Assembly: GCF_005845035.1 (NCBI RefSeq)
Contig: NZ_SPFO01000009.1
Span: 1-64,000 of the forward strand
From: Collinsella aerofaciens
Lineage (GTDB): Bacteria; Actinomycetota; Coriobacteriia; Coriobacteriales; Coriobacteriaceae
Reading direction: 5' to 3'
Length of the DNA stretch: 64,000 nt
Below are positions 7,763 through 16,315 of this stretch, piece after piece (the stretch's first letter is position 1; each line of letters begins with the position of its first letter). A program made the position numbers and the translations under genes. The notes beneath the pieces were generated by a model. It was not told the origin of the DNA. It saw only the letters and a list, made by a program, of their open reading frames with translations, and ran no database searches.

Positions 7763-8851
7763 ATGGCACATCGCTCCGTTATTCCGTTTGGCCCGCAGCA
7801 CCCGGTGCTGCCCGAGCCGCTTCATCTGGACCTGGTGATCGAGGACGACCGCGTCATCGAGGCAATTCCGCAGATCGGCTTTGTGCACCGCGGACTCGAG
7901 AAGCTCACCGAAAAGCGTGATATGCACCAGTTTGGCTACATCGCCGAGCGCATCTGCGGCATTTGCGCCGTGGGTCACAGCTATGGCTATGCCAGCGCCT
8001 GCGAGCGCATGCTCGACATCGAGGTGCCCGGCCGCGTGCAGTATATCCGCACCATTTTGCACGAGCTTTCGCGCATTCACTCGCACCTGCTGTGGCTGGG
8101 CCTGCTTGCCGACGCCTTTGGTTTCGAGGCGTTGTTCTATCGTTCGTGGACCCTGCGCGAGCAGATTCTCAAGATCTTCGAGAGCACTTGCGGCGGTCGC
8201 GTGATTCTGTCGATTAACGAGATCGGCGGCCTGAAGCACGATATCGAGGACTCCGAGCTGGCCGGAATTGTCCAGACGCTCGATGCCATGCGTCCCGACT
8301 ACGAGGCCCTGGTGCATACGTTTTTGGACGATGACAGCTGCGGCGAGCGCTTGCATGGCGTGGGTGTGATCAGCAAGAAAGATGCGCTGGAGCTTTCGAT
8401 GGTCGGTCCGTTTGGGCGCGCATCGGGCGTGGATTACGACGTGCGCATGTTTGACGACGGTGCCTATGCGGATCTGGCTGCGTTTGAGCCCATCGTTGCT
8501 ACCGATGGCGATTGCTATGCCCGCTGTCAGGTACGCTGTGCCGAGGTCACGCAGGCCATGGACATCATTAAGGAGCTTGTGGGCAAGATTCCGCACGACG
8601 GGATCGGCGGGCGCACCAAGCTCACGCCGGCCGACGGCGCACGCGGCGAGGTTGTGATTGAGCAGCCGCGCGGCGAGGCGTATTACTATGTGCGCGGTAA
8701 CGGCACCAAGAACCTGGACCGCTTCCGCGTGCGCACGCCGACGTCGCAGAACCTGGCGGGTCTGACACATGCGCTGCAGGGCGTGCTCCTTGCCAACGTG
8801 CCCATGATTATCCTGACCATCGACCCCTGCATTAGCTGCACGGAAAGGTAG
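7763..8851 (+). CDS. echE: [NiFe] hydrogenase large subunit, group 4 (NuoD/EchE-like)
   Basis: A 362-residue catalytic subunit. Both nickel-ligand pairs are present: RICGIC near residue 67 and DPCISCTER as the last nine residues. This identifies a true hydrogenase rather than a NuoD. Its length matches EchE/CooH (about 360) rather than HycE, which carries a fused NuoC domain. The protein stops directly after the Arg of the L2 motif, so there is no C-terminal extension for a maturation endopeptidase to remove. It evolves or uses H2 with ferredoxin at the cytoplasmic side of the membrane complex. Its ATG follows an AAAAAGGAGG-like site. Nickel-insertion (hyp) genes are not in this window. Confidence 0.93.
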   Translation: MAHRSVIPFGPQHPVLPEPLHLDLVIEDDRVIEAIPQIGFVHRGLEKLTEKRDMHQFGYIAERICGICAVGHSYGYASACERMLDIEVPGRVQYIRTILHELSRIHSHLLWLGLLADAFGFEALFYRSWTLREQILKIFESTCGGRVILSINEIGGLKHDIEDSELAGIVQTLDAMRPDYEALVHTFLDDDSCGERLHGVGVISKKDALELSMVGPFGRASGVDYDVRMFDDGAYADLAAFEPIVATDGDCYARCQVRCAEVTQAMDIIKELVGKIPHDGIGGRTKLTPADGARGEVVIEQPRGEAYYYVRGNGTKNLDRFRVRTPTSQNLAGLTHALQGVLLANVPMIILTIDPCISCTER

Positions 8852-8858
8852 GCGCGGC

Positions 8859-9200
8859 ATGAGTTTACTGACATTTGCCAAGACGGCCTTAGGTTCTATG
8901 GTCAAGCAGCCGGTCACGGTGCGCTATCCGCAGGAGAAGCTGACGGCACCCGAGCGCTTGCGCGGGCATATCGTCAACGACATGGACGTGTGCATCTGCT
9001 GCGGCATGTGCGCGCGCCGCTGCCCGGCGGGCGCGCTCGCGGTCGATCGCAAGGGCGGTACCTGGTCGATCGACCCGTACGCCTGCGTGGTGTGTGGCGA
9101 GTGCATCGAGAGCTGCCCCAAGCACTGCCTGACTATGGACACCGCCCGTACTCCAGTTGCGGCGGATAAGACTCCCACGGTAGAAACCAAGCCGGAGTAA
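8859..9200 (+). CDS. echF: Ech hydrogenase ferredoxin-like subunit (NuoI/EchF-like)
   Basis: A 113-residue protein with two [4Fe-4S] motifs, CICCGMCARRCP near residue 46 and CVVCGECIESCP near 76, as in NuoI, HycF and EchF. It passes electrons from soluble ferredoxin to the small subunit. It is the last gene of the operon, starting 7 nt after the large-subunit stop. A strong hairpin follows. The C-terminal 25 residues are polar and show no motif. Confidence 0.92.
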   Translation: MSLLTFAKTALGSMVKQPVTVRYPQEKLTAPERLRGHIVNDMDVCICCGMCARRCPAGALAVDRKGGTWSIDPYACVVCGECIESCPKHCLTMDTARTPVAADKTPTVETKPE

Positions 9201-9221
9201 CGCCGGAATAGAGCTGGGATA

Positions 9222-9255
9222 GGGGCCGGTGGGGCAAAAATGCCCCACCGGCCCC
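9222..9255. terminator. Long perfect hairpin at the end of the hydrogenase operon
   Basis: A 15-bp perfect stem (9222-9236 with 9241-9255) has loop AAAA. The T tract after it is poor, so it may act as a terminator or as an mRNA 3'-end stabiliser. Confidence 0.65.
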
Positions 9256-9286
9256 GCGCTTAAACGCGCGGTTGTGCCGTCGCGAA

Positions 9287-9440
9287 CAAAACTATGCCGG
9301 ATTACTACGATAAATCGCCCACCTCCAACCACACCGCATTTGGCAAAATCAAAACCGCAGGTAGACGGCTTGTAGTTTTGCGAAAAAATCACGCGTGGTC
9401 GGGAATCTCGTTTTTATCGTAGTAAACCGGCATAGTTTTG
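9287..9440. repeat. Long palindromic element, copy 1 of three
   Basis: A 154-bp element bounded by CAAAACTATGCCGG and its exact complement (9287-9300 with 9427-9440). Inner complementarity continues (ACTACGATAAA with TTTATCGTAGT). The central part carries AAAACCGCAGGTAGA, shared by all three copies. I see no gene between 9256 and 10002. Confidence 0.85.
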
Positions 9441-9532
9441 AAATGACACCATATTCGTAACATCACTTGATCTCCCGTGGACAGAGGGAAACGGATCATT
9501 TTGGCCTCGCGAGGACATCCGTGTGGCCCGTT

Positions 9533-9698
9533 CGCCATGAAATGGGCCTATCTACTACGACGTTTGGGCGGTGGCCCTCAACCACGGCAAAAAATGCGAA
9601 AAGAAAACCGCAGGTAGAACGCCTGCGATTTTCTGGAAAACGGGGGTATGGTCAAGGGTATCGAGTCAAACGTAGTAGATGGGCAGGTTTCGTGGCGA
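9533..9698. repeat. Long palindromic element, copy 2
   Basis: The same layout as copy 1 with different outer arms: CTACTACG near 9552-9559 pairs with CGTAGTAG at 9671-9678, and the flanking bases (CGCCATGAAA, TTTCGTGGCG) also pair imperfectly. The central AAAACCGCAGGTAGA is kept. A spacer containing AAACGGATCATTTTGG occurs before both copy 2 and copy 3. Confidence 0.75.
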
Positions 9699-9788
9699 GC
9701 GGTTCCGGGTGATTCCTTGGGGACGGAGGAAAACGGATCATTTTGGTCCCGCGAGGCTTGCGGAGGCGCTCGTGCAGAGCCGCTCGGA

Positions 9789-9942
9789 CAAAACTATGCC
9801 GGTTTACGGGGCTAAGTCATGCGCTCCCAACCATGCCGATATCCGTGAAAATAAAACCGCAGGTAGACAAGCCGTCATTTTACGGAAAACGCGGGTATGG
9901 ATGGGGGCCCTGAGCTTAGCCCCGTAAACCGGCATAGTTTTG
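9789..9942. repeat. Long palindromic element, copy 3, with perfect 28-bp arms
   Basis: Positions 9789-9816 are perfectly complementary to 9915-9942. The first 14 bases equal copy 1 (CAAAACTATGCCGG), and the next bases (TTTACGGGGCTAAG) differ from copy 1 yet are matched on the other arm. The centre again holds AAAACCGCAGGTAGA. Confidence 0.9.
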
Positions 9943-10002
9943 AAATGGCATTAAATCGATAACAGCTATTTTGCTCTGTCGGAGCGGTTGGCCGTTGGGT
10001 AA

Positions 10003-10632
10003 TTACCCTCGCAGGTAGGCGATGGCGATCTGCGTGCGGTTGCGTAGGCCCATTTTGGCAAGGATCGAGCTGATGTGGTTGCGTACGGTGCCTTCGCCCA
10101 TATAGGCGGTGGCGGCAATCTCCTTGTTATCGAGGCCGCGGGCGATGAGCTCGGCGACTTCGAACTCGCGGTCGGTCAGGCCGGCAAAGGCCGCGGGCCG
10201 GCGGGGCGTGCCCGCTTCGACGCCCGCCCCATCAAAGTCGATATCCTCGATCGCCTTGCCCTCGAGCACGCGTTTACCGTCCATGACCTGTGCCAACGCC
10301 GGTGGAATGGCGGCGACATCGGTTTTAATCAGGTAGCCGCGGGCGCCCAGCTTGAGCGCCGACACTATGTACTCGTCATCCGAGAATGTCGTCAGAAACA
10401 CCATGCGCGCCGAAGGGTCGCGCTCAAGAATCTCGTGCGCCGCCGATAGGCCGTCGCGTCCCGGCATCTGAATGTCGAGCAGCGCGATATCGGGTGCGTG
10501 TTCGGCATAGAGCGAAACCGCGTCGTTGCCGTTGGCGCCGGTACCCACCACCTCGATCTGCGTCTGGGCGCCCAGGATAATCTTGAGCGAATCGACCACC
10601 AAGCGGTCGTCGTCGACAACTATGAGCCTCAT
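10003..10632 (-). CDS. NarL/FixJ-family response regulator
   Basis: A 209-residue cytosolic regulator. Receiver domain (1-120): acidic pair VDDD near 6-9, phospho-acceptor Asp in LLDIQMPG near 53, Thr in FLTTF near 81, Lys in LIKTD near 103. C-terminal LuxR-type HTH (about 145-209): LTDREFEVAELIARGLDNKEIA and GTVRNHISSILAKMGLRNR. Its start codon overlaps the stop of the upstream kinase gene (ATGA), so the two are co-translated. It likely controls the divergent ABC exporter at 11974-15301, the common arrangement for antibiotic or envelope-stress sensing systems; the inducing signal is unknown. Confidence 0.93.
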   Translation of the reverse strand: MRLIVVDDDRLVVDSLKIILGAQTQIEVVGTGANGNDAVSLYAEHAPDIALLDIQMPGRDGLSAAHEILERDPSARMVFLTTFSDDEYIVSALKLGARGYLIKTDVAAIPPALAQVMDGKRVLEGKAIEDIDFDGAGVEAGTPRRPAAFAGLTDREFEVAELIARGLDNKEIAATAYMGEGTVRNHISSILAKMGLRNRTQIAIAYLRG

Positions 10633-11774
10633 CGGGCGTCATCTCCTTGCTGTTTGGGGACGGTGGCAAACACGCGCCATCCGCCGGCGCTGGCACGCGG
10701 GCCGGCGGTGAAGGCGCCGCCAAGCGCCTCGATGCGCTCGCGCATGGAGGCGAGCCCCATGCCCTCCGCAGCGCCGCGGCCGCTTGCTTGGACCCCGCCC
10801 GCGCCATCGTCGGTAACGACGAGCTGGTAAAACGACGGATGCTCCATGCACCGCACGGTAATGGTTTTGGCATGGGCGTGGCGCATGGCGTTGGAAAGCG
10901 CCTCGCGCAGCACCGCCGCAAAGCAGTTGGCGACGTTGGCGGGCGCATGCTCGGCCAAAACCTCAAGCTCAATCTGCGGACCGCTGTCCGAGCATGCGCC
11001 TTCAACGATGCGCTCGAGCTGCACGGAGAGGTTGGTCGCATTGTCGTTGAGCGCGTGAACGCTGGCGCGCACGAGTTGGAGCGCCTCGTCAACCGTGCGT
11101 TTGACGTCGGCGAAATCGGCGGCAACCCTGGGCTCGTCGGCATGGACCACGCGCAGGGCTTCGGTTTGAAGCGAAGCGCGCGTGAGCTGGTGGCCCACGT
11201 TATCGTGGATCTCGCGCGCGATGCGGGCGCGTTCGGCGAGCGTCGCGAGTTCGACTTCGTAGTCCTGGCGGTCGGCGAGGTCGCGGTTGCGTGCCTCGAG
11301 TGCCAGGGCGCGTTCTTGCAGCTTGTCGCGGGTGCGACGCATGCGTTCCTGTTCGCGCTCCAGCTGCGCGGTGCGCAGCGACAGCAACGTGGCGGCGACC
11401 GAAAGGATGGCGGTTAACAGCAGCGTTCGGGTGGTGAGCACGCCGCCACGAAGGTCCGCGACAAGCGCGCAGACAAACACGGCGCCAATCGCCAGCGCGG
11501 GCCAGATTCGTTCACGGCGAACGCGTCGCGCGATGTCATAGAAGGCAAGGGGTGCGAACGGCATAAATGACGGCACGAAGATGGCCGCGATGATGTAGGC
11601 GTAGCTCGCGGCCTCGCTCGCGCGATGGGCGTGTTCTTCTCGTGCGACTTCCGACGCCGAGGTGGCTATAACGCCAAGGCAAAACGCCACAACCAGACGA
11701 GCGTCCACGGCAAGACCCATGGCGGTCGCAATACAGCACGCCAGCACAATCGATTTGTCGAAAAGCCTGTTCAT
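10629..11774 (-). CDS. DesK/NarX-type sensor histidine kinase
   Basis: A 381-residue membrane kinase. The N-terminal half has about five or six hydrophobic segments (MNRLFDKSIVLACC onward). A coiled linker follows near residues 150-190, then a HisKA_3 dimerisation region with IAREIHDNVGHQLTRA near 200, and an HATPase_c domain with EALSNAMRHAHA and MGLASMRERIEALGG. No extracellular sensor domain is evident, so sensing is probably within the membrane. Longer reading frames exist upstream, but ATG 11774 begins the first hydrophobic helix. It lacks a ribosome-binding site and lies 6 nt from TACAAT, so translation may be leaderless. Confidence 0.88.
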   Translation of the reverse strand: MNRLFDKSIVLACCIATAMGLAVDARLVVAFCLGVIATSASEVAREEHAHRASEAASYAYIIAAIFVPSFMPFAPLAFYDIARRVRRERIWPALAIGAVFVCALVADLRGGVLTTRTLLLTAILSVAATLLSLRTAQLEREQERMRRTRDKLQERALALEARNRDLADRQDYEVELATLAERARIAREIHDNVGHQLTRASLQTEALRVVHADEPRVAADFADVKRTVDEALQLVRASVHALNDNATNLSVQLERIVEGACSDSGPQIELEVLAEHAPANVANCFAAVLREALSNAMRHAHAKTITVRCMEHPSFYQLVVTDDGAGGVQASGRGAAEGMGLASMRERIEALGGAFTAGPRASAGGWRVFATVPKQQGDDAR

Positions 11775-11780
11775 ACGGGT

Positions 11781-11786
11781 ATTGTA
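11781..11786 (-). promoter_or_regulatory. Probable -10 element giving a leaderless kinase mRNA
   Basis: TACAAT on the minus strand lies 6 nt upstream of the kinase ATG. No Shine-Dalgarno sequence is visible between them. The -35 region is poor. Confidence 0.4.
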
Positions 11787-11973
11787 CGCGATGCCGCGCA
11801 TGGGGGAGGCGCCACCCGGAGCAACCGTGACATTCCTCCCACGCGGCAAAGCGGGGGGCACCGGCGGGCCGCGCGACCAAGCCCCGCACTCGTGACAAAG
11901 CTCACTGGTGTGCGCCGCCCGCTCCTGCGATGATGCAATCGTACCGGGCTACGACCAACAGAAGGGCCGCCTC

Positions 11974-12912
11974 ATGACAGATATCGTCCACGTCGAAAAC
12001 CTCGTCAAGCGCTACGACGATCTTATCGCGCTCGACCACTTTAACCTGAGCATCGCCCCTGGCGAGATCTTTGGCCTGCTGGGCCCCAACGGCTCGGGCA
12101 AGACCACGTCCATCAACTGCATTTTGCAGCTGCTCGCCTACGACAAGGGCACCATCGAGCTGTTCGGCGAGCCCATGACGCCCGCCCGCTACGACCTCAA
12201 GCGCCGCATCGGCGTGGTGCCGCAACAGGTGGCGGTGTTCGATGAGCTCACCGTGCGCGAGAACATCGACTATTTCTGCAGTCTCTACGTCAACGACCGC
12301 AAACGCCGCCGCGCGCTGGTGGACGAGGCGATCGATTTTGTCGGCCTGGGCGACTTTACCAAGTTTCGCCCCGGCAAGCTCTCGGGCGGCCTGGCGCGTC
12401 GCCTCAACATCGCTTGCGGTATCGCGCACAAGCCCGAGCTCATCTTCTTTGACGAGCCCACGGTGGCGGTCGATCCACAGAGCCGCAATGCCATCCTGGA
12501 GGGCATCTGCCGCCTGCGCGATGAGGGCGCCACGGTGGTGTATACCAGCCATTATATGGAGGAAGTCGAGCAGATCTGCAGCCGCATCATGATCATGGAC
12601 GGCGGACGCGTGCTGGCGCAGGGCACCAACGACGAGCTCAAGCGCATGATTCAGATGGGCGAGAAGATCGTGATCGAGGTCGGCGAGGTGCCGAGCGCGG
12701 CGCTCGGTGCCGTCGCGAGCCTGCCGCATGTCCTGGACCTGTCGGCGACGGCGGGCCAGCTCACGTTTTCGTGCGAGGCGAGCCCGCATAACCTGACGGA
12801 CATTCTCGATGCGCTGCGCTCGCGTGACGTGGCGCTCGGCCGCATTTATTCCGAACCGCCGACTCTCAACGACGTGTTCCTCGAGATCACCGGCCGCGAG
12901 CTGCGCGACTAG
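11974..12912 (+). CDS. ABC-2 exporter ATP-binding protein
   Basis: A 312-residue ATPase for a drug/peptide-type ABC-2 exporter. Walker A GPNGSGKT near 40; Q-loop GVVPQQ; signature LSGGLARRLNIA near 140 (the usual Gln-Arg after LSGG is LA here); Walker B LIFFDEPTVAVDP near 160; switch His in YTSHYMEE. A C-terminal domain of about 90 residues follows, as in NatA/CcmA-type proteins. Start ATG 11974 is chosen because AGAAGGG lies 7 nt upstream; an in-frame extension to 11908 has no such site. It forms an operon with two permease genes (10-nt gap, then an overlap) and is divergent from the two-component system. Confidence 0.92.
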   Translation: MTDIVHVENLVKRYDDLIALDHFNLSIAPGEIFGLLGPNGSGKTTSINCILQLLAYDKGTIELFGEPMTPARYDLKRRIGVVPQQVAVFDELTVRENIDYFCSLYVNDRKRRRALVDEAIDFVGLGDFTKFRPGKLSGGLARRLNIACGIAHKPELIFFDEPTVAVDPQSRNAILEGICRLRDEGATVVYTSHYMEEVEQICSRIMIMDGGRVLAQGTNDELKRMIQMGEKIVIEVGEVPSAALGAVASLPHVLDLSATAGQLTFSCEASPHNLTDILDALRSRDVALGRIYSEPPTLNDVFLEITGRELRD

Positions 12913-12921
12913 GGGGCGGCC

Positions 12922-14109
12922 ATGTTCAACACCATCATCACCACGGTCAAGACGCTGCTGCGCCGGCCGAGTACGTGGGTCTGGGGCGCTCTCTTTCCCA
13001 TCGCGCTTTCCACGATGTTCATGTTTATGTTTGCGAATCTGAGCTCCGACGGCAAGATCGACCCGGTGCCGGTTGCCGTCGTGGCGGACGAGGCTTGGGA
13101 CGCCTCGACCTTTAAGGACGTGGCGACGTCGCTTGCCAAGGAAGGCGATGAACAACTGCTCGAGATTCACGAGTGCGAGGATGTGGACGCCGCGAGCCGT
13201 GCGCTCAAGTCCGGCGAGGTCGCGGGCATTTACACGGTTGATGTCGCGGGCACGCCCAAGCTCACACTGCTTTCGAGTTATGACAGCTCGCGCGCCTCGT
13301 CGGTGCTCACCGACCGCAGCATCCTTGAGACGGTGGCAAGCTCGTATACACAAAATGCCGAGCTCATGTCCCAGATTGCCCAAGACAACCCGGCGGCGCT
13401 CGCCGACCCGGAGGCGGTTGCGCGCGCCCTGTCGCTCGAGGGCGGCACCCGCCGCGTAAGCCTGACGCGCACCACGCCCGACGGCACGGTCATCTACTAT
13501 TACGCGCTTTTTGGCCTGGTCGCGATGATGTCTGCCGAGTTTGCCGCCTTGAGCGTTGTCGATCTGCAGCCCAATCTGTCGGGCCTTGGTGCGCGTCGCT
13601 GTGTGGGCGGTCTTTCCAAGACGGCGTCGCTGGCCGGTATCTTTGTGGGCTCGTGGCTGGTCTCCTTCGCCTCGATGACGATTGCGATCGGCTACGTGCG
13701 CCTGGTCGTGGGCGTCGACTTTGGCGGGCGCGAGGGGCTGTGTCTGGTGGGCGGTGCCGCTTCCGCGCTTGCCGCCACGGGCCTGGGACTCTTTGTGGGC
13801 ACGCTTCCCGTTAAGGGCGGCAAGGCGTCCAAGTCGGGCATCCTCACGGGCTTTGCCACCACGTGCGCCTTGTTCGCCGGCCTCTACGGCGAGCCGGCGA
13901 TGGCACTTGCCGACGACGTCGCCCGCGCCTGCCCGGCCGAGTGCTGGCTCAACCCCGTCAAGCTCATCTGCGACATGTTCAACCGCCTGTATTTCTTTGA
14001 GGACCTGGGCCCCTTTGTCGTTCGCTCCGGCGCGCTGGTCCTTATAGCGCTGCTGTTCGTTGCCGCCGCCACGCTGACCTTTGGAAGGAGCCGCTATGAG
14101 CACCTTTAA
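12922..14109 (+). CDS. ABC-2 family permease, first subunit
   Basis: A 395-residue membrane protein. One N-terminal helix (residues 15-40) is followed by a large extracytoplasmic domain (about 45-190) and five or six C-terminal helices (from about 190), which is the ABC2_membrane_3/YhgE-like layout. It pairs with the next permease to make the channel for the ATPase at 11974. Its 3' end overlaps the next gene by 14 nt. The substrate is unknown; linkage to a kinase/regulator pair suggests export of a toxic or cell-wall-active compound. Confidence 0.85.
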   Translation: MFNTIITTVKTLLRRPSTWVWGALFPIALSTMFMFMFANLSSDGKIDPVPVAVVADEAWDASTFKDVATSLAKEGDEQLLEIHECEDVDAASRALKSGEVAGIYTVDVAGTPKLTLLSSYDSSRASSVLTDRSILETVASSYTQNAELMSQIAQDNPAALADPEAVARALSLEGGTRRVSLTRTTPDGTVIYYYALFGLVAMMSAEFAALSVVDLQPNLSGLGARRCVGGLSKTASLAGIFVGSWLVSFASMTIAIGYVRLVVGVDFGGREGLCLVGGAASALAATGLGLFVGTLPVKGGKASKSGILTGFATTCALFAGLYGEPAMALADDVARACPAECWLNPVKLICDMFNRLYFFEDLGPFVVRSGALVLIALLFVAAATLTFGRSRYEHL

Positions 14110-15301
14110 GACTGCGCTTCGCATGGCGCTGGCGCACCCGTTCTACCTGCTCATCTATACGGTGTTCATCTCGCTCATGGGCGTATTCATCGCGGCATCG
14201 GTGAGCTGGAACTCGTCGCAGCTCACCGAGTACAAGCCCTACGATGCCAACGTGATCGTGGTCGACCGCGACGACAGCGACCTTTCGCGTGCGCTTACCA
14301 AGCATCTGGGTTCGCGTTTTGAGCTGGTCACGGGCATCGGCGACGATACGTACGACCTTGCGGACGCGCTCTCCAAGAGCAACAGCGCCAAGGGCAGCGC
14401 CGACTGCGTGTTCTTTATCCCGGAGGAGTTTGAGGACGACCTCGTTGCGGCTGCCCGCGCGGGGGAGGCCCTGCCCAAGCTCGACGTGACCTACGGTTCC
14501 GGCACCATGGCGGCGGCGCTTTCGTCTGCCGAGGCCTCGCGCTGGATCTCGCTCGCGGGCGCTGCGGCGGCGCTTGAGCCCGCTGCTTCTAACGGCGACG
14601 TTGCCAAGGCCGCCGAGCATGCCGCTGCAAAGCGCGCGGAGGTCCAGATCGAGCAGGTCAAGGTCGACTCGACTGCCGCCGCCACGCTCGAGTCGTACTT
14701 CAACTTTGGCGCGTACGCGATCATCTCGTCGGTCATCGTGTCGGTGGGACTGGTGTTCTCGGGCATGAACGAGCCCGAGCGTGTGCGTCGCATGGAGGCC
14801 GGCCCGGTCTCCGAGCGCCAGCGCTCGCTTGCCGTGTTCGCGGCTGCTGCAGTGCTCACCGTCTGCATCTGGTTTGTGTCGAGCATGATGGGCGTCGTGG
14901 GCTTTGCCGGCGCGGTTGCCGAGGTCGGCGTGGGTCGCGTGTGCCTGGCGCTGGCGCCGACGTTTGCCCTGGCGTGCACGCCTCTGGCCGTTGGCTTTGC
15001 CCTTTCGAGCCTGGGTGCGCGTGAGGAGCTGCTCAACGGTATGGGCAACCTGCTCGGCATGCTCATGACGTTTTTGGGCGGCGCTTGGATGCCGTTGTCG
15101 CTCATGGGCTCGGCCGTGCAGACGGTGGCGCACTTTGTGCCGACGTATTGGGTGAACGACGCGATCGGCAAGGCGCTCGCTTCGGACCTGACGTCTGCCG
15201 TGTTGGGCGACATCGCCTGCGACCTGGGCGTCACCGTGCTCTTCGCCGCCGCCATTGCCGCCGCAGGCCTGGCCCTCGCCCGCAACAAATCCCGCGCCTA
15301 G
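14096..15301 (+). CDS. ABC-2 family permease, second subunit
   Basis: A 401-residue membrane protein with the same layout as its neighbour: an N-terminal helix (MALAHPFYLLIYTVFISLMG), a soluble extracytoplasmic domain of about 170 residues rich in Ala and Asp, then five or six helices. The two permeases are diverged paralogues. Start ATG 14096 has GGAAGGAG 7 nt upstream; an upstream ATG at 14081 lies before that site. It is the last gene of the exporter operon, followed by a repeat-rich gap. Confidence 0.85.
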   Translation: MSTFKTALRMALAHPFYLLIYTVFISLMGVFIAASVSWNSSQLTEYKPYDANVIVVDRDDSDLSRALTKHLGSRFELVTGIGDDTYDLADALSKSNSAKGSADCVFFIPEEFEDDLVAAARAGEALPKLDVTYGSGTMAAALSSAEASRWISLAGAAAALEPAASNGDVAKAAEHAAAKRAEVQIEQVKVDSTAAATLESYFNFGAYAIISSVIVSVGLVFSGMNEPERVRRMEAGPVSERQRSLAVFAAAAVLTVCIWFVSSMMGVVGFAGAVAEVGVGRVCLALAPTFALACTPLAVGFALSSLGAREELLNGMGNLLGMLMTFLGGAWMPLSLMGSAVQTVAHFVPTYWVNDAIGKALASDLTSAVLGDIACDLGVTVLFAAAIAAAGLALARNKSRA

Positions 15302-15593
15302 CCACCTAGTCATTGGGTACTCATTGGGGACAGACTTAAACGACTAGTCATCGGGGACAGTCTTTGCCGAACCGCCGGCTTGCCGGTCGGGTTGCCAAGG
15401 ACTGTCCCCAACTGCCGGTAGGAAAGGAACGTCCCCAACTGCCGGGCGGCGAAAGAGTGTCCCCAGCGACTAGTCATTTAAGAACGTCCCCAATGACTAG
15501 TCTGAAACAAAACCCCGCTCTCGCCCAAAAATAGTTCGCCAAGGTTTACTATTACCCTCATAAAGTAGTACAAGGCTAACAATGGGGGATAGC
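15302..15593. repeat. Cluster of GGGGACA/TGTCCCC palindromic repeats
   Basis: The gap holds several partial copies of one repeat family. The best is at 15468-15502: an 11-bp perfect stem GACTAGTCATT / AATGACTAGTC around the 13-nt loop TAAGAACGTCCCC. Partial copies occur near 15307-15360 and 15400-15470. Ribosome site GGGGGA for the next gene is at 15584-15589. No convincing promoter was found. Confidence 0.75.
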
Positions 15594-16307
<714 letters not shown>

Positions 16308-16315
16308 GCGGCACC

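Noticed and set aside
7041..8851. HycE-type fused large subunit of formate hydrogenlyase
   Set aside because: The NuoC-like and NuoD-like parts are separate genes, gene order is echABCDEF, and no formate dehydrogenase gene is in the window, so Ech-type is the better call.
11902..14124. 740-codon minus-strand open frame
   Set aside because: Antisense to the ABC ATPase and first permease, with Arg/His/Gln-rich low-complexity composition.
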